Shown here: piece by piece, positions 8,672 to 17,233 of the stretch | Numbering within the stretch: the first letter of the stretch is position 1 | Layout: the number at the start of each line of letters is the position of its first letter | Assembly: GCF_000719265.1 (NCBI RefSeq) | Contig: NZ_JOFL01000015.1 | Coordinates: 62,001-126,000 of the forward strand | Reading direction: 5' to 3' | Source: Streptomyces roseoverticillatus | GTDB lineage: Bacteria; Actinomycetota; Actinomycetes; Streptomycetales; Streptomycetaceae | DNA length: 64,000 nt | The notes under the pieces: generated by a model | Database searches by the model: none | What the model was told of the DNA's origin: nothing | Seen by the model: the letters and a program-made list of their open reading frames with translations, nothing else | Program-made: the position numbers and the translations under genes

Positions 8672-9901
8672 ATGCATGCCTGGCCCGCTTCTGAGGTTCC
8701 CGCCCTGCCCGGCAGTGGCCGCGACCTCCGGATCCACGACACCGCGACCGGCGGACGGGTGACCCTCGTCCCCGGCCCCGTCGCCCGTATCTACGTCTGC
8801 GGCATCACGCCGTACGACGCCACCCACATGGGACACGCGGCGACCTACAACGCGTTCGACCTCGTTCAGCGCGTGTGGCTCGACACCAAGCGGCAGGTTC
8901 ACTACGTCCAGAACGTCACCGACATCGACGACCCGCTGCTGGAGCGGGCCGTCGCCAACGGCGACGACTGGACCGAGCTCGCCGAGCGGGAGACCGCCCT
9001 CTTCCGCGAGGACATGACCGCCCTGCGGATGCTCCCGCCCCGGCACTACATCGGCGCCGTCGAGTCGATACCGAAGATCGTCCCCCTGGTGGAGCGCCTG
9101 CGCGACGCCGGCGCCGCCTACGAGCTCGACGGCGACGTCTACTTCTCCGTCGAGTCCGACACCCGCTTCGGCGAGGTCTCCGGCCTCGACGCCGAGGCCA
9201 TGCGCCTGCTCTCCGCGGAGCGCGGCGGCGACCCGGACCGCCCGGGCAAGAAGAACCCGCTGGACCCCATGCTGTGGATGGCCGCCCGCCCGGGCGAGCC
9301 CAGCTGGGACGGCGCCTCGCTCGGCCCCGGCCGCCCCGGCTGGCACATCGAGTGCGTCGCCATCGCCCTGGAGCACTTCGGCATGGGCTTCGACGTCCAG
9401 GGCGGCGGCTCCGACCTCGTCTTCCCGCACCACGAGATGGGCGCCTCGCACGCCCAGGTCCTCACCGGCGAGCACCCCTACGCCAAGACCTACGTCCACG
9501 CCGGCATGGTCGCGCTCCACGGCGAGAAGATGTCCAAATCCAAGGGCAACCTCGTCTTCGTCTCGGCCCTGCGCCGCGACGGTGTCGACCCGGCCGCGAT
9601 CCGGCTCGCGCTCCTCGCGCACCACTACCGCGCCGACTGGGAGTGGACCGACGCCGTCCTGCACGAGGCCGTCGAGCGCCTCGGCCGCTGGCGCGCCGCC
9701 GTCTCGCGCCCCGACGGCCCGTCCGCCGACGCGCTGGTGGAGGAGATCCGCGAGGCCCTCGCGGACGACCTCGACTCGCCCCGCGCCCTCGCGGCGATCG
9801 ACCGCTGGGCGGCCGCCCAGGCCGCTGACGGCGGCACGGAGGAGGGCGCGCCCGGCGTCGTCTCCCGGGCCGTCGACGCCCTGCTCGGCGTGGCGCTGTG
9901 A
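8672..9901 (+). CDS. mshC: MshC, cysteine:GlcN-inositol ligase of mycothiol biosynthesis
   Basis: 409 aa, the normal length. MshC activates cysteine with ATP and joins it to 1-D-myo-inosityl 2-amino-2-deoxy-alpha-D-glucopyranoside in the cytosol. It is a truncated cysteinyl-tRNA-synthetase paralogue: [17 protein letters not shown] carries the zinc ligand Cys43 and the HIGH-like box (THMGHA, 51-56), Cys228 and His253/254 (FPHHE) complete the metal site, and KMSKS is at 286-290. It lacks the tRNA-binding C-terminal domain of CysS. The proximal TACGCT box with no Shine-Dalgarno suggests a leaderless message. Upstream are three conserved partner genes; downstream it is convergent with metH across two hairpins. 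Confidence 0.95.
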   Translation: MHAWPASEVPALPGSGRDLRIHDTATGGRVTLVPGPVARIYVCGITPYDATHMGHAATYNAFDLVQRVWLDTKRQVHYVQNVTDIDDPLLERAVANGDDWTELAERETALFREDMTALRMLPPRHYIGAVESIPKIVPLVERLRDAGAAYELDGDVYFSVESDTRFGEVSGLDAEAMRLLSAERGGDPDRPGKKNPLDPMLWMAARPGEPSWDGASLGPGRPGWHIECVAIALEHFGMGFDVQGGGSDLVFPHHEMGASHAQVLTGEHPYAKTYVHAGMVALHGEKMSKSKGNLVFVSALRRDGVDPAAIRLALLAHHYRADWEWTDAVLHEAVERLGRWRAAVSRPDGPSADALVEEIREALADDLDSPRALAAIDRWAAAQAADGGTEEGAPGVVSRAVDALLGVAL

Positions 9902-9923
9902 CGCGCTGAACCGCACGACAGCA

Positions 9924-9955
9924 AAGGGGGCGCTCCCGGCCGGGAGCGCCCCCTT
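9924..9955 (+). terminator. perfect palindrome, terminator of mshC
   Basis: A perfect 32-bp palindrome (16-bp arms) starts 23 bp after the mshC stop and is followed by TTCTCTT, consistent with an intrinsic terminator on the plus strand. Confidence 0.8.
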
Positions 9956-9988
9956 CTCTTGTGCGGAGAGGCGTCCCGGGCAAGCGGA

Positions 9989-10029
9989 AGGGCCGGGTGC
10001 GCACCGCTCTGCGGTGCGCACCCGGCCCT
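9989..10029 (-). terminator. 19-bp perfect hairpin, terminator of metH
   Basis: Arms 9989-10007 and 10011-10029 pair perfectly around a TCT loop, starting 13 bp beyond the metH stop on the minus strand. It may work in both directions as a second barrier for mshC transcripts. Confidence 0.75.
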
Positions 10030-10041
10030 CGGGCGTTCTGC

Positions 10042-13000
10042 TCAGCGCGCGTTGAAGTACTTCGCCTCCGGGTGGTGGATGACGATCGCGTCGGTGGACT
10101 GCTCCGGGTGCAGCTGGAACTCCTCGGAGAGGTGGACTCCGATGCGCTCCGGCTGCAGCAGGTCCGCGATCTTGGCGCGGTCCTCCAGGTTCGGGCAGGC
10201 GCCGTAGCCCAGGGAGAAGCGGGCGCCGCGGTACTTCAGGGCGAACATGTCCTCGACGTCCGCCGGGTCCTCGCCGGCGAAGCCGAGCTCGGCGCGCACG
10301 CGGGCGTGCCAGTACTCGGCCATGGCCTCGGCCAGCTGGACGGACAGGCCGTGGAGTTCGAGGTAGTCGCGGTAGGCGTCGGCGGCGAACAGCTCGGCCG
10401 TGGCCTCCCCGATCCGGGAGCCGACCGTGACCACCTGCAGGCCCACCACGTCCGTCTCGCCGGACTCCTCCGGGCGGAAGTAGTCCGCGAGGCACAGCCG
10501 GCGCCCGCGCCGCTGCCGGGGGAAGGTGAAGCGCGTGCGCTCCGTGCCGTCCTCGTTCAGGAGGATGAGGTCGTCGCCCTTGGAGTAGCAGGGGAAGTAG
10601 CCGTAGACGACGGCCGCTTCGAGCAGGTTCTCGGTGTGGAGCTTGTCCAGCCAGCCGCGCAGCCGCGGGCGGCCCTCGGTCTCCACCAGCTCCTCGTAGG
10701 TGGGGCCGCCGGCGCGGGCCTGCTTCAGGCCCCACTGGCCCTTGAACAGCGCGCCCTCGTCCAGCCAGGACGCGTAGTCCTTCAGCGGGATGCCCTTGAC
10801 GACGCGCGTGCCCCGGAACGGCGGCTCCGGCACGCGGTTGTCGACGGCGACGTCGGAGCGGACGGAGCCCTCGGGCTCCTCCACCTCCAGAACGGCCGTC
10901 GCCGCCTTCTTCGCCACCCGCCGCTGCTTGAGCTCCGGCAGGGACGCGCCCGGCACACCCCGCTTGACGGCGATCAGCGCGTCCATCAGGCGCAGGCCCT
11001 CGAAGGCGTCGCGGGCGTAGCGCACCTCGCCGTCGTAGATCTCGTGCAGGTCCTGCTCGACGTAGGCCCGGGTGAGGGCCGCACCGCCGAGGATCACCGG
11101 GTAGGTGGCCGCCAGCTTGCGCTGGTTGAGCTCCTCCAGGTTCTCCTTCATGATCACGGTGGACTTCACCAGGAGGCCGGACATGCCGATGACGTCCGCC
11201 CGGTGCTCCTCGGCGGCCTCCAGGATCGCCGAGACCGGCTGCTTGATGCCCAGGTTGACGACGTTGTAGCCGTTGTTGGACAGGATGATGTCGACCAGGT
11301 TCTTGCCGATGTCGTGGACGTCGCCGCGGACGGTGGCCAGCACGATCGTGCCCTTGCCCTCCGCGTCCGACTTCTCCATGTGCGGCTCCAGATAAGCCAC
11401 CGCCGTCTTCATCACCTCGGCCGACTGGAGCACGAACGGCAGCTGCATCTGGCCCGAGCCGAACAGCTCGCCGACGACCTTCATGCCCTCCAGCAGCGTG
11501 TCGTTGACGATGGCCAGCGCCGGGCGCTCGGCGAGCGCCGCGTCGAGGTCCGCGTCCAGGCCGTTCTTCTCGCCGTCGATGATCCGGCGCCGCAGCCGCT
11601 CCTCCAGCGGCAGCGCGGCCAGCTCCTCGGCCTTGCCCGCCTTCATGGACTTGGTGTCCACGCCGTCGAAGAGCTCCAGCAGGCGCTGGAGCGGGTCGTA
11701 GCCCTCGCTGCGGCGGTCGTAGATCAGGTCGCCGGCGACCTTGACCTGCTCCTCGTCCAGGCGCGCGATGGGCAGGATCTTCGAGGCGTGGACGATGGCG
11801 GAGTCCAGGCCGGCCTTGACGCACTCGTCCAGGAAGACGGAGTTGAGGACCATGCGGGCGGCCGGGTTGAGGCCGAAGGAGATGTTTGACAGGCCCAGCG
11901 TCGTCTGCACGTCGGGGTGGCGGCGCTTGAGCTCGCGGATCGCCTCGATGGTGGCGATGCCGTCCTTGCGGGACTCCTCCTGCCCGGTGCAGATGGTGAA
12001 GGTGAGGCAGTCGATGAGGATGTCCGACTCCAGCACCCCCCAGTTGCCCGTCAGGTCGGCGATCAGCCGCTCCGCGATCTCGACCTTCTTCTCGACGGTG
12101 CGGGCCTGGCCCTCCTCGTCGATGGTGAGCGCGATCAGCGCGGCGCCGTGCTCGGCCGCCAGCCGGGTGATCCGCGCGAACCGCGACTCCGGGCCGTCGC
12201 CGTCCTCGTAGTTGACGGAGTTGATGACGGCCCGGCCGCCCAGCTTCTCCAGGCCCGCCTGGATGACGGCCGGTTCGGTGGAGTCCAGCACGATGGGCAG
12301 CGTCGAGGCGGTGGCGAAGCGGCCGGCGATCTCGGCCATGTCCGCCACGCCGTCCCGGCCCACGTAGTCCACGCACAGGTCGAGCAGGTGGGCGCCCTCG
12401 CGGATCTGATCGCGGGCCATCTCCACGCAGTCGTCCCAGCGGCCGTCCAGCATGGCCTCGCGGAACTTCTTCGAGCCGTTGGCGTTCGTCCGCTCACCGA
12501 TGGCCAGGTACGCGGTGTCCTGGCGGAAGGGGACCGTCTGGTAGAGCGAGGCGGCGCCCGGCTCGGGGCGCGGCTCCCGCTCGGTGGGCCGCAGCCCGCG
12601 CACGCGCTCGACCACCTGGCGCAGGTGCTCCGGGGTCGTGCCGCAGCAGCCGCCGACCAGGGACAGCCCGTACTCCCGGACGAAGGTCTCGTGGGCGTCC
12701 GCGAGCTCCGCCGGGCTGAGCGGGTAGTGCGCGCCGTCCTTGCCCAGGACCGGCAGGCCGGCGTTGGGCATGGCCGAGACGCGGGTACGGGCGTGCCGCG
12801 AGAGATAGCGCAGGTGTTCGCTCATCTCGGCCGGCCCGGTGGCGCAGTTGAGGCCGATCATGTCGATGCCCAGCGGCTCCAGGGCGGTCAGCGCCGCGCC
12901 GATCTCGGAGCCCAGGAGCATCGTGCCGGTGGTCTCGACGGTCACCTGGACGAGCAGCGGAAGGTCCGCGCCCAGGGACTCCATGGCGCGGCGGGCGCCG

Positions 13001-13551
13001 ATGACCGAGGCCTTGGTCTGCAGCAGGTCCTGGGTGGTCTCCACCAGGACCGCGTCGACGCCGCCGGCCACCAGGCCCTCGACGTTCTGCTGGTAGGCGT
13101 CGCGCAGGCTGGTGTACGGGGCGTGGCCGAGCGTCGGCAGCTTGGTGCCCGGCCCCACCGAGCCCAGCACCCAGCGGGTCCGCCCGTCGCGGGCGGTGAA
13201 GTCGTCGGCGGCCTCGCGGGCGACGCGGGCGCCGGCCTCGGAGAGCTCGAAGATGCGGTGCGCCACGTCGTACTCGCCGAGGGCGGCGAGGTTGGCGCCG
13301 AAGGTGTTGGTCTCCACGCAGTCCACGCCCACGGCGAAGTACGCCTCGTGGACAGAGCGGACGATGTCGGGGCGGGTGACGTTCAGGATCTCGTTGCAGC
13401 CTTCGAGCTGCTCGAAGTCCTCCATGCTCGGGTCCTGCGCCTGCAGCATCGTGCCCATGGCCCCGTCGGCCACCACGACCCGGGAGGCGAGTGCCTCCCG
13501 CAGTTCGGAGGCTCGGGCGGTGCTTGCGGTCGATGGCGTGAACGAGGCCAT
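10042..13551 (-). CDS. metH: cobalamin-dependent methionine synthase MetH
   Basis: 1169 aa from ATG 13551 (GGGAG upstream); a longer in-frame ORF to 13611 begins with an unconserved basic peptide. All four modules are in order. The homocysteine-binding barrel has VVVADGAMGTML at about 25-36 and Zn ligands in GGCCGTT near 300. The methyltetrahydrofolate barrel covers about 350-620 (AYLAIGERTNANGS, INSVNYEDGDG). The B12 cap and Rossmann domain carry D744-V-H746-D-I-G749, His746 being the lower cobalt ligand. The AdoMet-dependent reactivation domain covers about 900-1169 (GYGACPNLEDR). It transfers methyl from methyl-THF to homocysteine. I looked for cobalamin and SAH riboswitches in the 260-bp leader and could not recognise either. 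Confidence 0.96.
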   Translation of the reverse strand: MASFTPSTASTARASELREALASRVVVADGAMGTMLQAQDPSMEDFEQLEGCNEILNVTRPDIVRSVHEAYFAVGVDCVETNTFGANLAALGEYDVAHRIFELSEAGARVAREAADDFTARDGRTRWVLGSVGPGTKLPTLGHAPYTSLRDAYQQNVEGLVAGGVDAVLVETTQDLLQTKASVIGARRAMESLGADLPLLVQVTVETTGTMLLGSEIGAALTALEPLGIDMIGLNCATGPAEMSEHLRYLSRHARTRVSAMPNAGLPVLGKDGAHYPLSPAELADAHETFVREYGLSLVGGCCGTTPEHLRQVVERVRGLRPTEREPRPEPGAASLYQTVPFRQDTAYLAIGERTNANGSKKFREAMLDGRWDDCVEMARDQIREGAHLLDLCVDYVGRDGVADMAEIAGRFATASTLPIVLDSTEPAVIQAGLEKLGGRAVINSVNYEDGDGPESRFARITRLAAEHGAALIALTIDEEGQARTVEKKVEIAERLIADLTGNWGVLESDILIDCLTFTICTGQEESRKDGIATIEAIRELKRRHPDVQTTLGLSNISFGLNPAARMVLNSVFLDECVKAGLDSAIVHASKILPIARLDEEQVKVAGDLIYDRRSEGYDPLQRLLELFDGVDTKSMKAGKAEELAALPLEERLRRRIIDGEKNGLDADLDAALAERPALAIVNDTLLEGMKVVGELFGSGQMQLPFVLQSAEVMKTAVAYLEPHMEKSDAEGKGTIVLATVRGDVHDIGKNLVDIILSNNGYNVVNLGIKQPVSAILEAAEEHRADVIGMSGLLVKSTVIMKENLEELNQRKLAATYPVILGGAALTRAYVEQDLHEIYDGEVRYARDAFEGLRLMDALIAVKRGVPGASLPELKQRRVAKKAATAVLEVEEPEGSVRSDVAVDNRVPEPPFRGTRVVKGIPLKDYASWLDEGALFKGQWGLKQARAGGPTYEELVETEGRPRLRGWLDKLHTENLLEAAVVYGYFPCYSKGDDLILLNEDGTERTRFTFPRQRRGRRLCLADYFRPEESGETDVVGLQVVTVGSRIGEATAELFAADAYRDYLELHGLSVQLAEAMAEYWHARVRAELGFAGEDPADVEDMFALKYRGARFSLGYGACPNLEDRAKIADLLQPERIGVHLSEEFQLHPEQSTDAIVIHHPEAKYFNAR

Positions 13552-13814
13552 GGAAGTGCTCCCGGGGTTGCGACGGCTGTCGGCTTTGCGCCCTCGCGGA
13601 AGAAGGCGCACGCCGTCAGCGTAACTGCCGGAACCGGAATTCGGGCGGGTGTCCCACGCTTCGGATACGGGACGGATACGCGGCGGACGGGGCCGTGCGC
13701 GGCGCCCGCAGCATCTCGGCGATCATGGTTCCGCCGCCGGTCAGCTATCTCCTGGTCGGCATCGGCCGATAGTGTTCAGCAATGCCGAACGGGCATTTCG
13801 GAGGAGGTTGAGCG
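13552..13814. other. divergent metH/gylR intergenic region
   Basis: This 263-bp gap holds both divergent promoters. The gylR side carries TAGTGT and an imperfect palindrome (listed separately). On the metH side I see only GC-rich inverted segments without a recognisable riboswitch core. Confidence 0.5.
13770..13790 (+). promoter_or_regulatory. gylR -10 box with overlapping candidate GylR operator
   Basis: TAGTGT (13770-13775) is overlapped by GTTCAGCAATGCCGAAC (13774-13790), an imperfect 17-bp palindrome with 7 of 8 arm positions pairing. Its 14-nt core TGTTCAGCAATGCC recurs inverted with two differences at 14740-14753, in front of the glycerol operon. This fits autorepression plus operon control by one IclR protein. 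Confidence 0.5.
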
Positions 13815-14579
13815 ATGGCACGGACCATCCAGTCGCTCGAACGGGCGGCAGCGATGCTACGGCTGCTCGCGGGGGGCGAACGACGGCTGGGACTGTCCGA
13901 TGTGGCCTCCGCACTCGGGCTGGCCAAGGGCACCGCCCACGGCATCCTGCGCACCCTGCAGCAGGAGGGCTTCGTCGAGCAGGACCCCGCCTCGGGGCGC
14001 TACCAGCTCGGCGCCGAGCTGCTGCGCCTGGGCAACAGCTACTTGGACGTACACGAACTGCGGGCCCGCGCCCTGCTGTGGGCGGACGACCTGGCCCGTT
14101 CCAGCGGCGAGAGCGTCTACCTGGGCGTCCTGCACCAGCAGGGGGTGCTCATCGTCCACCACGTCTTCCGGCCGGACGACAGCCGCCAGGTGCTGGAGGT
14201 GGGCGCCATGCAGCCGCTGCACAGCACGGCCCTCGGCAAGGTGCTGTGCGCCTACGACCCGGTGGCGCACAGCCAGCTGCTGGAGGCCGAGCGCGAGGCG
14301 TTCACCGGGCAGACGGTCACCGCGCTGCCCGACCTGGAGGGAGTGCTGGACCTGACCCGCGCCCGCGGCTGGGCCGCGGACGTCGAGGAGACCTGGGAGG
14401 GCGTGGCCTCGGTGGCCGCCCCCATCCACGACCGGCACCGGATGCCCGTGGGGGCCGTCGGCATCACGGGCGCGGTGGAGCGGGTCTGCGAGGACGGCGA
14501 GCTGCGGGCGCAGCTGGTCGCCGCCGTCCGGGACTGCGCGCGCGCCGTCTCCCGCGACCTGGGCGCGGGCCGCTTCTGA
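13815..14579 (+). CDS. gylR: GylR, IclR-family regulator of the glycerol operon
   Basis: 254 aa from ATG 13815 with a strong GGAGGAGG site. Residues about 5-65 form the IclR winged helix (TIQSLERAAAMLRLL, LSDVASALGLAKGTAHGILRTLQQEGFVE). Residues about 75-250 are the IclR effector domain (QPLHSTALGKVLCAY, PIHDRHRMPVGAVGITG). In S. coelicolor GylR represses gylCABX and itself, with glycerol-3-phosphate relief and a role in glucose repression. Placement directly upstream of glpF-glpK-glpD in the same orientation supports orthology. The 300-bp gap downstream carries repeated motifs likely bound by this protein. Confidence 0.93.
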   Translation: MARTIQSLERAAAMLRLLAGGERRLGLSDVASALGLAKGTAHGILRTLQQEGFVEQDPASGRYQLGAELLRLGNSYLDVHELRARALLWADDLARSSGESVYLGVLHQQGVLIVHHVFRPDDSRQVLEVGAMQPLHSTALGKVLCAYDPVAHSQLLEAEREAFTGQTVTALPDLEGVLDLTRARGWAADVEETWEGVASVAAPIHDRHRMPVGAVGITGAVERVCEDGELRAQLVAAVRDCARAVSRDLGAGRF

Positions 14580-14880
14580 CACCGGGGACTTTGTTGTGCC
14601 CGGTGGTGACTACCGGGTACTACTGGTCGGTAACCGATCGTGTCCAGTACGGCAGTTTTCGGCCACTCCTGCCGAGAGTTTTCGGTCACAGGACTCTTGA
14701 CGAGCCCTTAACCGTGCAGAAAACTGCCGTGCATCGGTCGGCATTGTCGAACACCTAACGACAATATTCGCTATGGTGGACACTGCCGCGGGCCGATCGA
14801 AGCTCTCCATCGGAGAGCTGCGGACCACCGGAGGGACCCGGGGTCCGCCTTCCCCTGGACGAAGGACAAAGGAGTCGCGG
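14580..14880 (+). promoter_or_regulatory. glycerol operon control region
   Basis: This 301-bp gap contains no gene but several symmetrical elements. ACGGCAGTTTTC (14649-14660) and its exact complement GAAAACTGCCGT (14719-14730) form a 12-bp inverted repeat. AGTTTTCGGCCAC at 14654 is directly repeated with one change at 14677. ATTGTCG-N9-CGACAAT spans 14743-14765. TATGGT at 14772-14777 is a plausible -10 and TTGACG at 14697-14702 a plausible -35 of a second promoter. The layout suggests two promoters and several regulator sites. Confidence 0.55.
14743..14765 (+). promoter_or_regulatory. candidate GylR operator ATTGTCG-N9-CGACAAT
   Basis: A perfect 7-bp inverted repeat with a 9-nt spacer lies immediately upstream of TATGGT (14772). 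Part of it is the inverted copy of the motif overlapping the gylR promoter. Confidence 0.5.
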
Positions 14881-15663
14881 GTGTCCAGCTCCGACATCTT
14901 CACCGGTGAGCTCATCGGTACCGCAGTGTTGATCCTGCTCGGCGGCGGCGTCTGCGCCGCCGTCACCCTGAAGCGTTCGAAGGCGCAGAACGCGGGCTGG
15001 CTCGCCATCACGTTCGGCTGGGGCTTCGCCGTCCTGACCGGTGCCTACATCGGCGCCAAGTCCGGCGCGCACCTCAACCCCGCCGTCACCCTCGGCCTCG
15101 CCATCGACGGCGCCGTCAAGTGGAGCGACGTGCCGCTCTACATCGGCTCCCAGCTGCTGGGCGCGATGATCGGTGCCGGGCTGGTGTGGCTCGCCTACTA
15201 CGGCCAGTTCAAGGCCCACCTGACGGACCCGGAGCTGGTCTCGACCCTGAACCCCGCCGAGGGCATGGTCGACCAGACCGCGACCCCGCAGGCCGGCCCG
15301 GTGCTGGGCATCTTCTCCACCGGCCCCGAGATCCGCAACGTGGTGCAGAACCTCGTCACCGAGATCATCGGCACCGCCGCCCTGGTGCTGTTCATCCTCA
15401 CCATGGGTCTGACCAAGGGACTGGCCACCAGCGGCACGGGCACCCTCATGGTCGCCCTCGTCGTCGTCGGCATCGGCCTCTCGCTCGGCGGCCCGACCGG
15501 ATACGCCATCAACCCCGCCCGGGACCTGGGCCCGCGCATCGTGCACGCGCTGCTGCCGCTGCCGAACAAGGGCGGCTCCGACTGGGGCTACGCGTGGATC
15601 CCGGTGGCCGGCCCGCTCATCGGCGCCGCCCTGGCCGCAGGCATCCACAAGATCGCGTTCTGA
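14881..15663 (+). CDS. glpF: glycerol facilitator (aquaglyceroporin)
   Basis: 260 aa from GTG 14881, preceded by AAAGGAG; a longer in-frame extension to 14773 is low complexity and skips this ribosome site. It is a six-helix MIP channel with two NPA boxes: N66-P-A68 (HLNPAVTLG) and N211-P-A213 followed by R214 ([10 protein letters not shown]), the selectivity-filter arginine. An inserted loop at about 115-140 fits the glycerol-conducting branch. Function: passive glycerol entry through the plasma membrane, trapped by GlpK. First gene of the operon (gylC in S. coelicolor nomenclature), 41 bp before glpK. Confidence 0.93.
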   Translation: MSSSDIFTGELIGTAVLILLGGGVCAAVTLKRSKAQNAGWLAITFGWGFAVLTGAYIGAKSGAHLNPAVTLGLAIDGAVKWSDVPLYIGSQLLGAMIGAGLVWLAYYGQFKAHLTDPELVSTLNPAEGMVDQTATPQAGPVLGIFSTGPEIRNVVQNLVTEIIGTAALVLFILTMGLTKGLATSGTGTLMVALVVVGIGLSLGGPTGYAINPARDLGPRIVHALLPLPNKGGSDWGYAWIPVAGPLIGAALAAGIHKIAF

Positions 15664-15704
15664 TCACCCGCCGAGACCCTTCCGACCTCAGGAGCAGACA
15701 CACC

Positions 15705-17231
15705 ATGACCGACGCGCACAACCAGGGCCCGTTCATCGCGGCGATCGACCAGGGCACCACCTCCTCCCGCTGCATCGTCTTCGACCGCGACGGACGCATC
15801 GTCTCCGTCGACCAGAAGGAGCACGAGCAGATCTTCCCGAAGCCGGGCTGGGTCGAGCACGACGCCAAGGAGATCTGGACCAACGTCCAGGAGGTCGTCG
15901 CCGGCGCCGTGGAGAAGGCGGGCATCACCGCCGCCGACGTCAAGGCCATCGGCATCACCAACCAGCGCGAGACCACGCTGCTGTGGGACAAGAACACGGG
16001 CGAGCCGGTCTACAACGCCATCGTCTGGCAGGACACCCGCACCGACGCGCTCTGCAAGGAGCTCGGCCGCAACGTCGGCCAGGACCGCTTCCGCCGTGAG
16101 ACCGGCCTGCCGCTGGCCTCCTACTTCTCCGGCCCGAAGGTCCGCTGGCTGCTGGACAACGTCGAGGGCCTGCGCGAGCGCGCCGAGGCCGGCGACATCC
16201 TCTTCGGCACCATGGACTCCTGGGTCATCTGGAACCTCACCGGCGGTGCCGAGGGCGGCGTCCACGTGACCGACGTCACCAACGCCTCCCGCACGATGCT
16301 GATGAACCTCCGCAGCCTCGACTGGGACGAGCGCATCCTGGAGTCGATGGAGATCCCGGCCGCCGTGCTGCCGGAGATCCGCTCCTCCGCCGAGGTCTAC
16401 GGCACCGCCAAGGGCGGCGCCCTCGCCGGCGTGCCCGTCGCCTCCGCGCTCGGCGACCAGCAGGCGGCCCTCTTCGGCCAGACCTGCTTCTCCGAGGGCG
16501 AGGCCAAGTCGACCTACGGCACCGGCACGTTCATGCTGATGAACACCGGCGACGAGCCCGTCAACTCCTACAACGGCCTGCTGACCACCGTCGGCTACCG
16601 CATCGGCGACCAGAAGCCCGTCTACGCCCTCGAGGGCTCCATCGCCGTCACCGGCTCCCTCGTGCAGTGGATGCGCGACCAGATGGGCCTGATCAAGAGC
16701 GCCGCCGAGATCGAGACGCTCGCCAGCTCCGTCGAGGACAACGGCGGCGCCTACTTCGTGCCGGCCTTCTCCGGCCTGTTCGCCCCCTACTGGCGCTCCG
16801 ACGCGCGCGGCGTGATCGCGGGCCTGACCCGCTACGTCACCAAGGCGCACATCGCCCGCGCCGTGCTTGAGGCCACCGCCTGGCAGACCCGCGAGATCAC
16901 CGACGCCATGACCAAGGACTCCGGCGTCGAGCTGACCGCACTCAAGGTCGACGGCGGCATGACCTCCAACAACTTGCTGATGCAGACCCTCTCGGACTTC
17001 CTGGACGCACCCGTCGTGCGCCCGATGGTCGCCGAGACGACCTGCCTCGGCGCTGCCTACGCCGCCGGCCTGGCCGTCGGCTTCTGGCCGGACACCGACG
17101 CGCTGCGCGCCAACTGGCGCCGGGCCGCCGAGTGGACCCCCCGCATGGACGCGGACACGCGTGACCGCGAGTACAAGAGCTGGCTCAAGGCCGTCGAGCG
17201 GACCATGGGCTGGATCGAGGACGAGGAGTAA
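15705..17231 (+). CDS. glpK: glycerol kinase
   Basis: 508 aa from ATG 15705 (AGGAG upstream), normal FGGY-family length. The N-terminal phosphate-binding motif is DQGTTSSR at 15-22. The glycerol site includes [10 protein letters not shown], and the nucleotide-binding region [11 protein letters not shown] and the C-terminal FGGY signature region [18 protein letters not shown] are intact. It makes sn-glycerol-3-phosphate from glycerol and ATP. It lies between the facilitator and the dehydrogenase; only 2 bp separate its stop from the glpD start, indicating coupled translation. Confidence 0.96.
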   Translation: MTDAHNQGPFIAAIDQGTTSSRCIVFDRDGRIVSVDQKEHEQIFPKPGWVEHDAKEIWTNVQEVVAGAVEKAGITAADVKAIGITNQRETTLLWDKNTGEPVYNAIVWQDTRTDALCKELGRNVGQDRFRRETGLPLASYFSGPKVRWLLDNVEGLRERAEAGDILFGTMDSWVIWNLTGGAEGGVHVTDVTNASRTMLMNLRSLDWDERILESMEIPAAVLPEIRSSAEVYGTAKGGALAGVPVASALGDQQAALFGQTCFSEGEAKSTYGTGTFMLMNTGDEPVNSYNGLLTTVGYRIGDQKPVYALEGSIAVTGSLVQWMRDQMGLIKSAAEIETLASSVEDNGGAYFVPAFSGLFAPYWRSDARGVIAGLTRYVTKAHIARAVLEATAWQTREITDAMTKDSGVELTALKVDGGMTSNNLLMQTLSDFLDAPVVRPMVAETTCLGAAYAAGLAVGFWPDTDALRANWRRAAEWTPRMDADTRDREYKSWLKAVERTMGWIEDEE

Positions 17232-17233
17232 TC

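Noticed and set aside
7157..12376. A 1739-codon open frame on the minus strand across the mshC-metH region
   Set aside because: It lies antisense to or out of frame with mshC, metH and the SCO1662-like gene. Its composition is repetitive Arg/Gly/Pro, typical of GC-rich shadow frames.
13552..13814. Cobalamin or S-adenosylhomocysteine riboswitch upstream of metH
   Set aside because: I looked for the B12-box and for the SAH core and neither is present in recognisable form on the minus strand.
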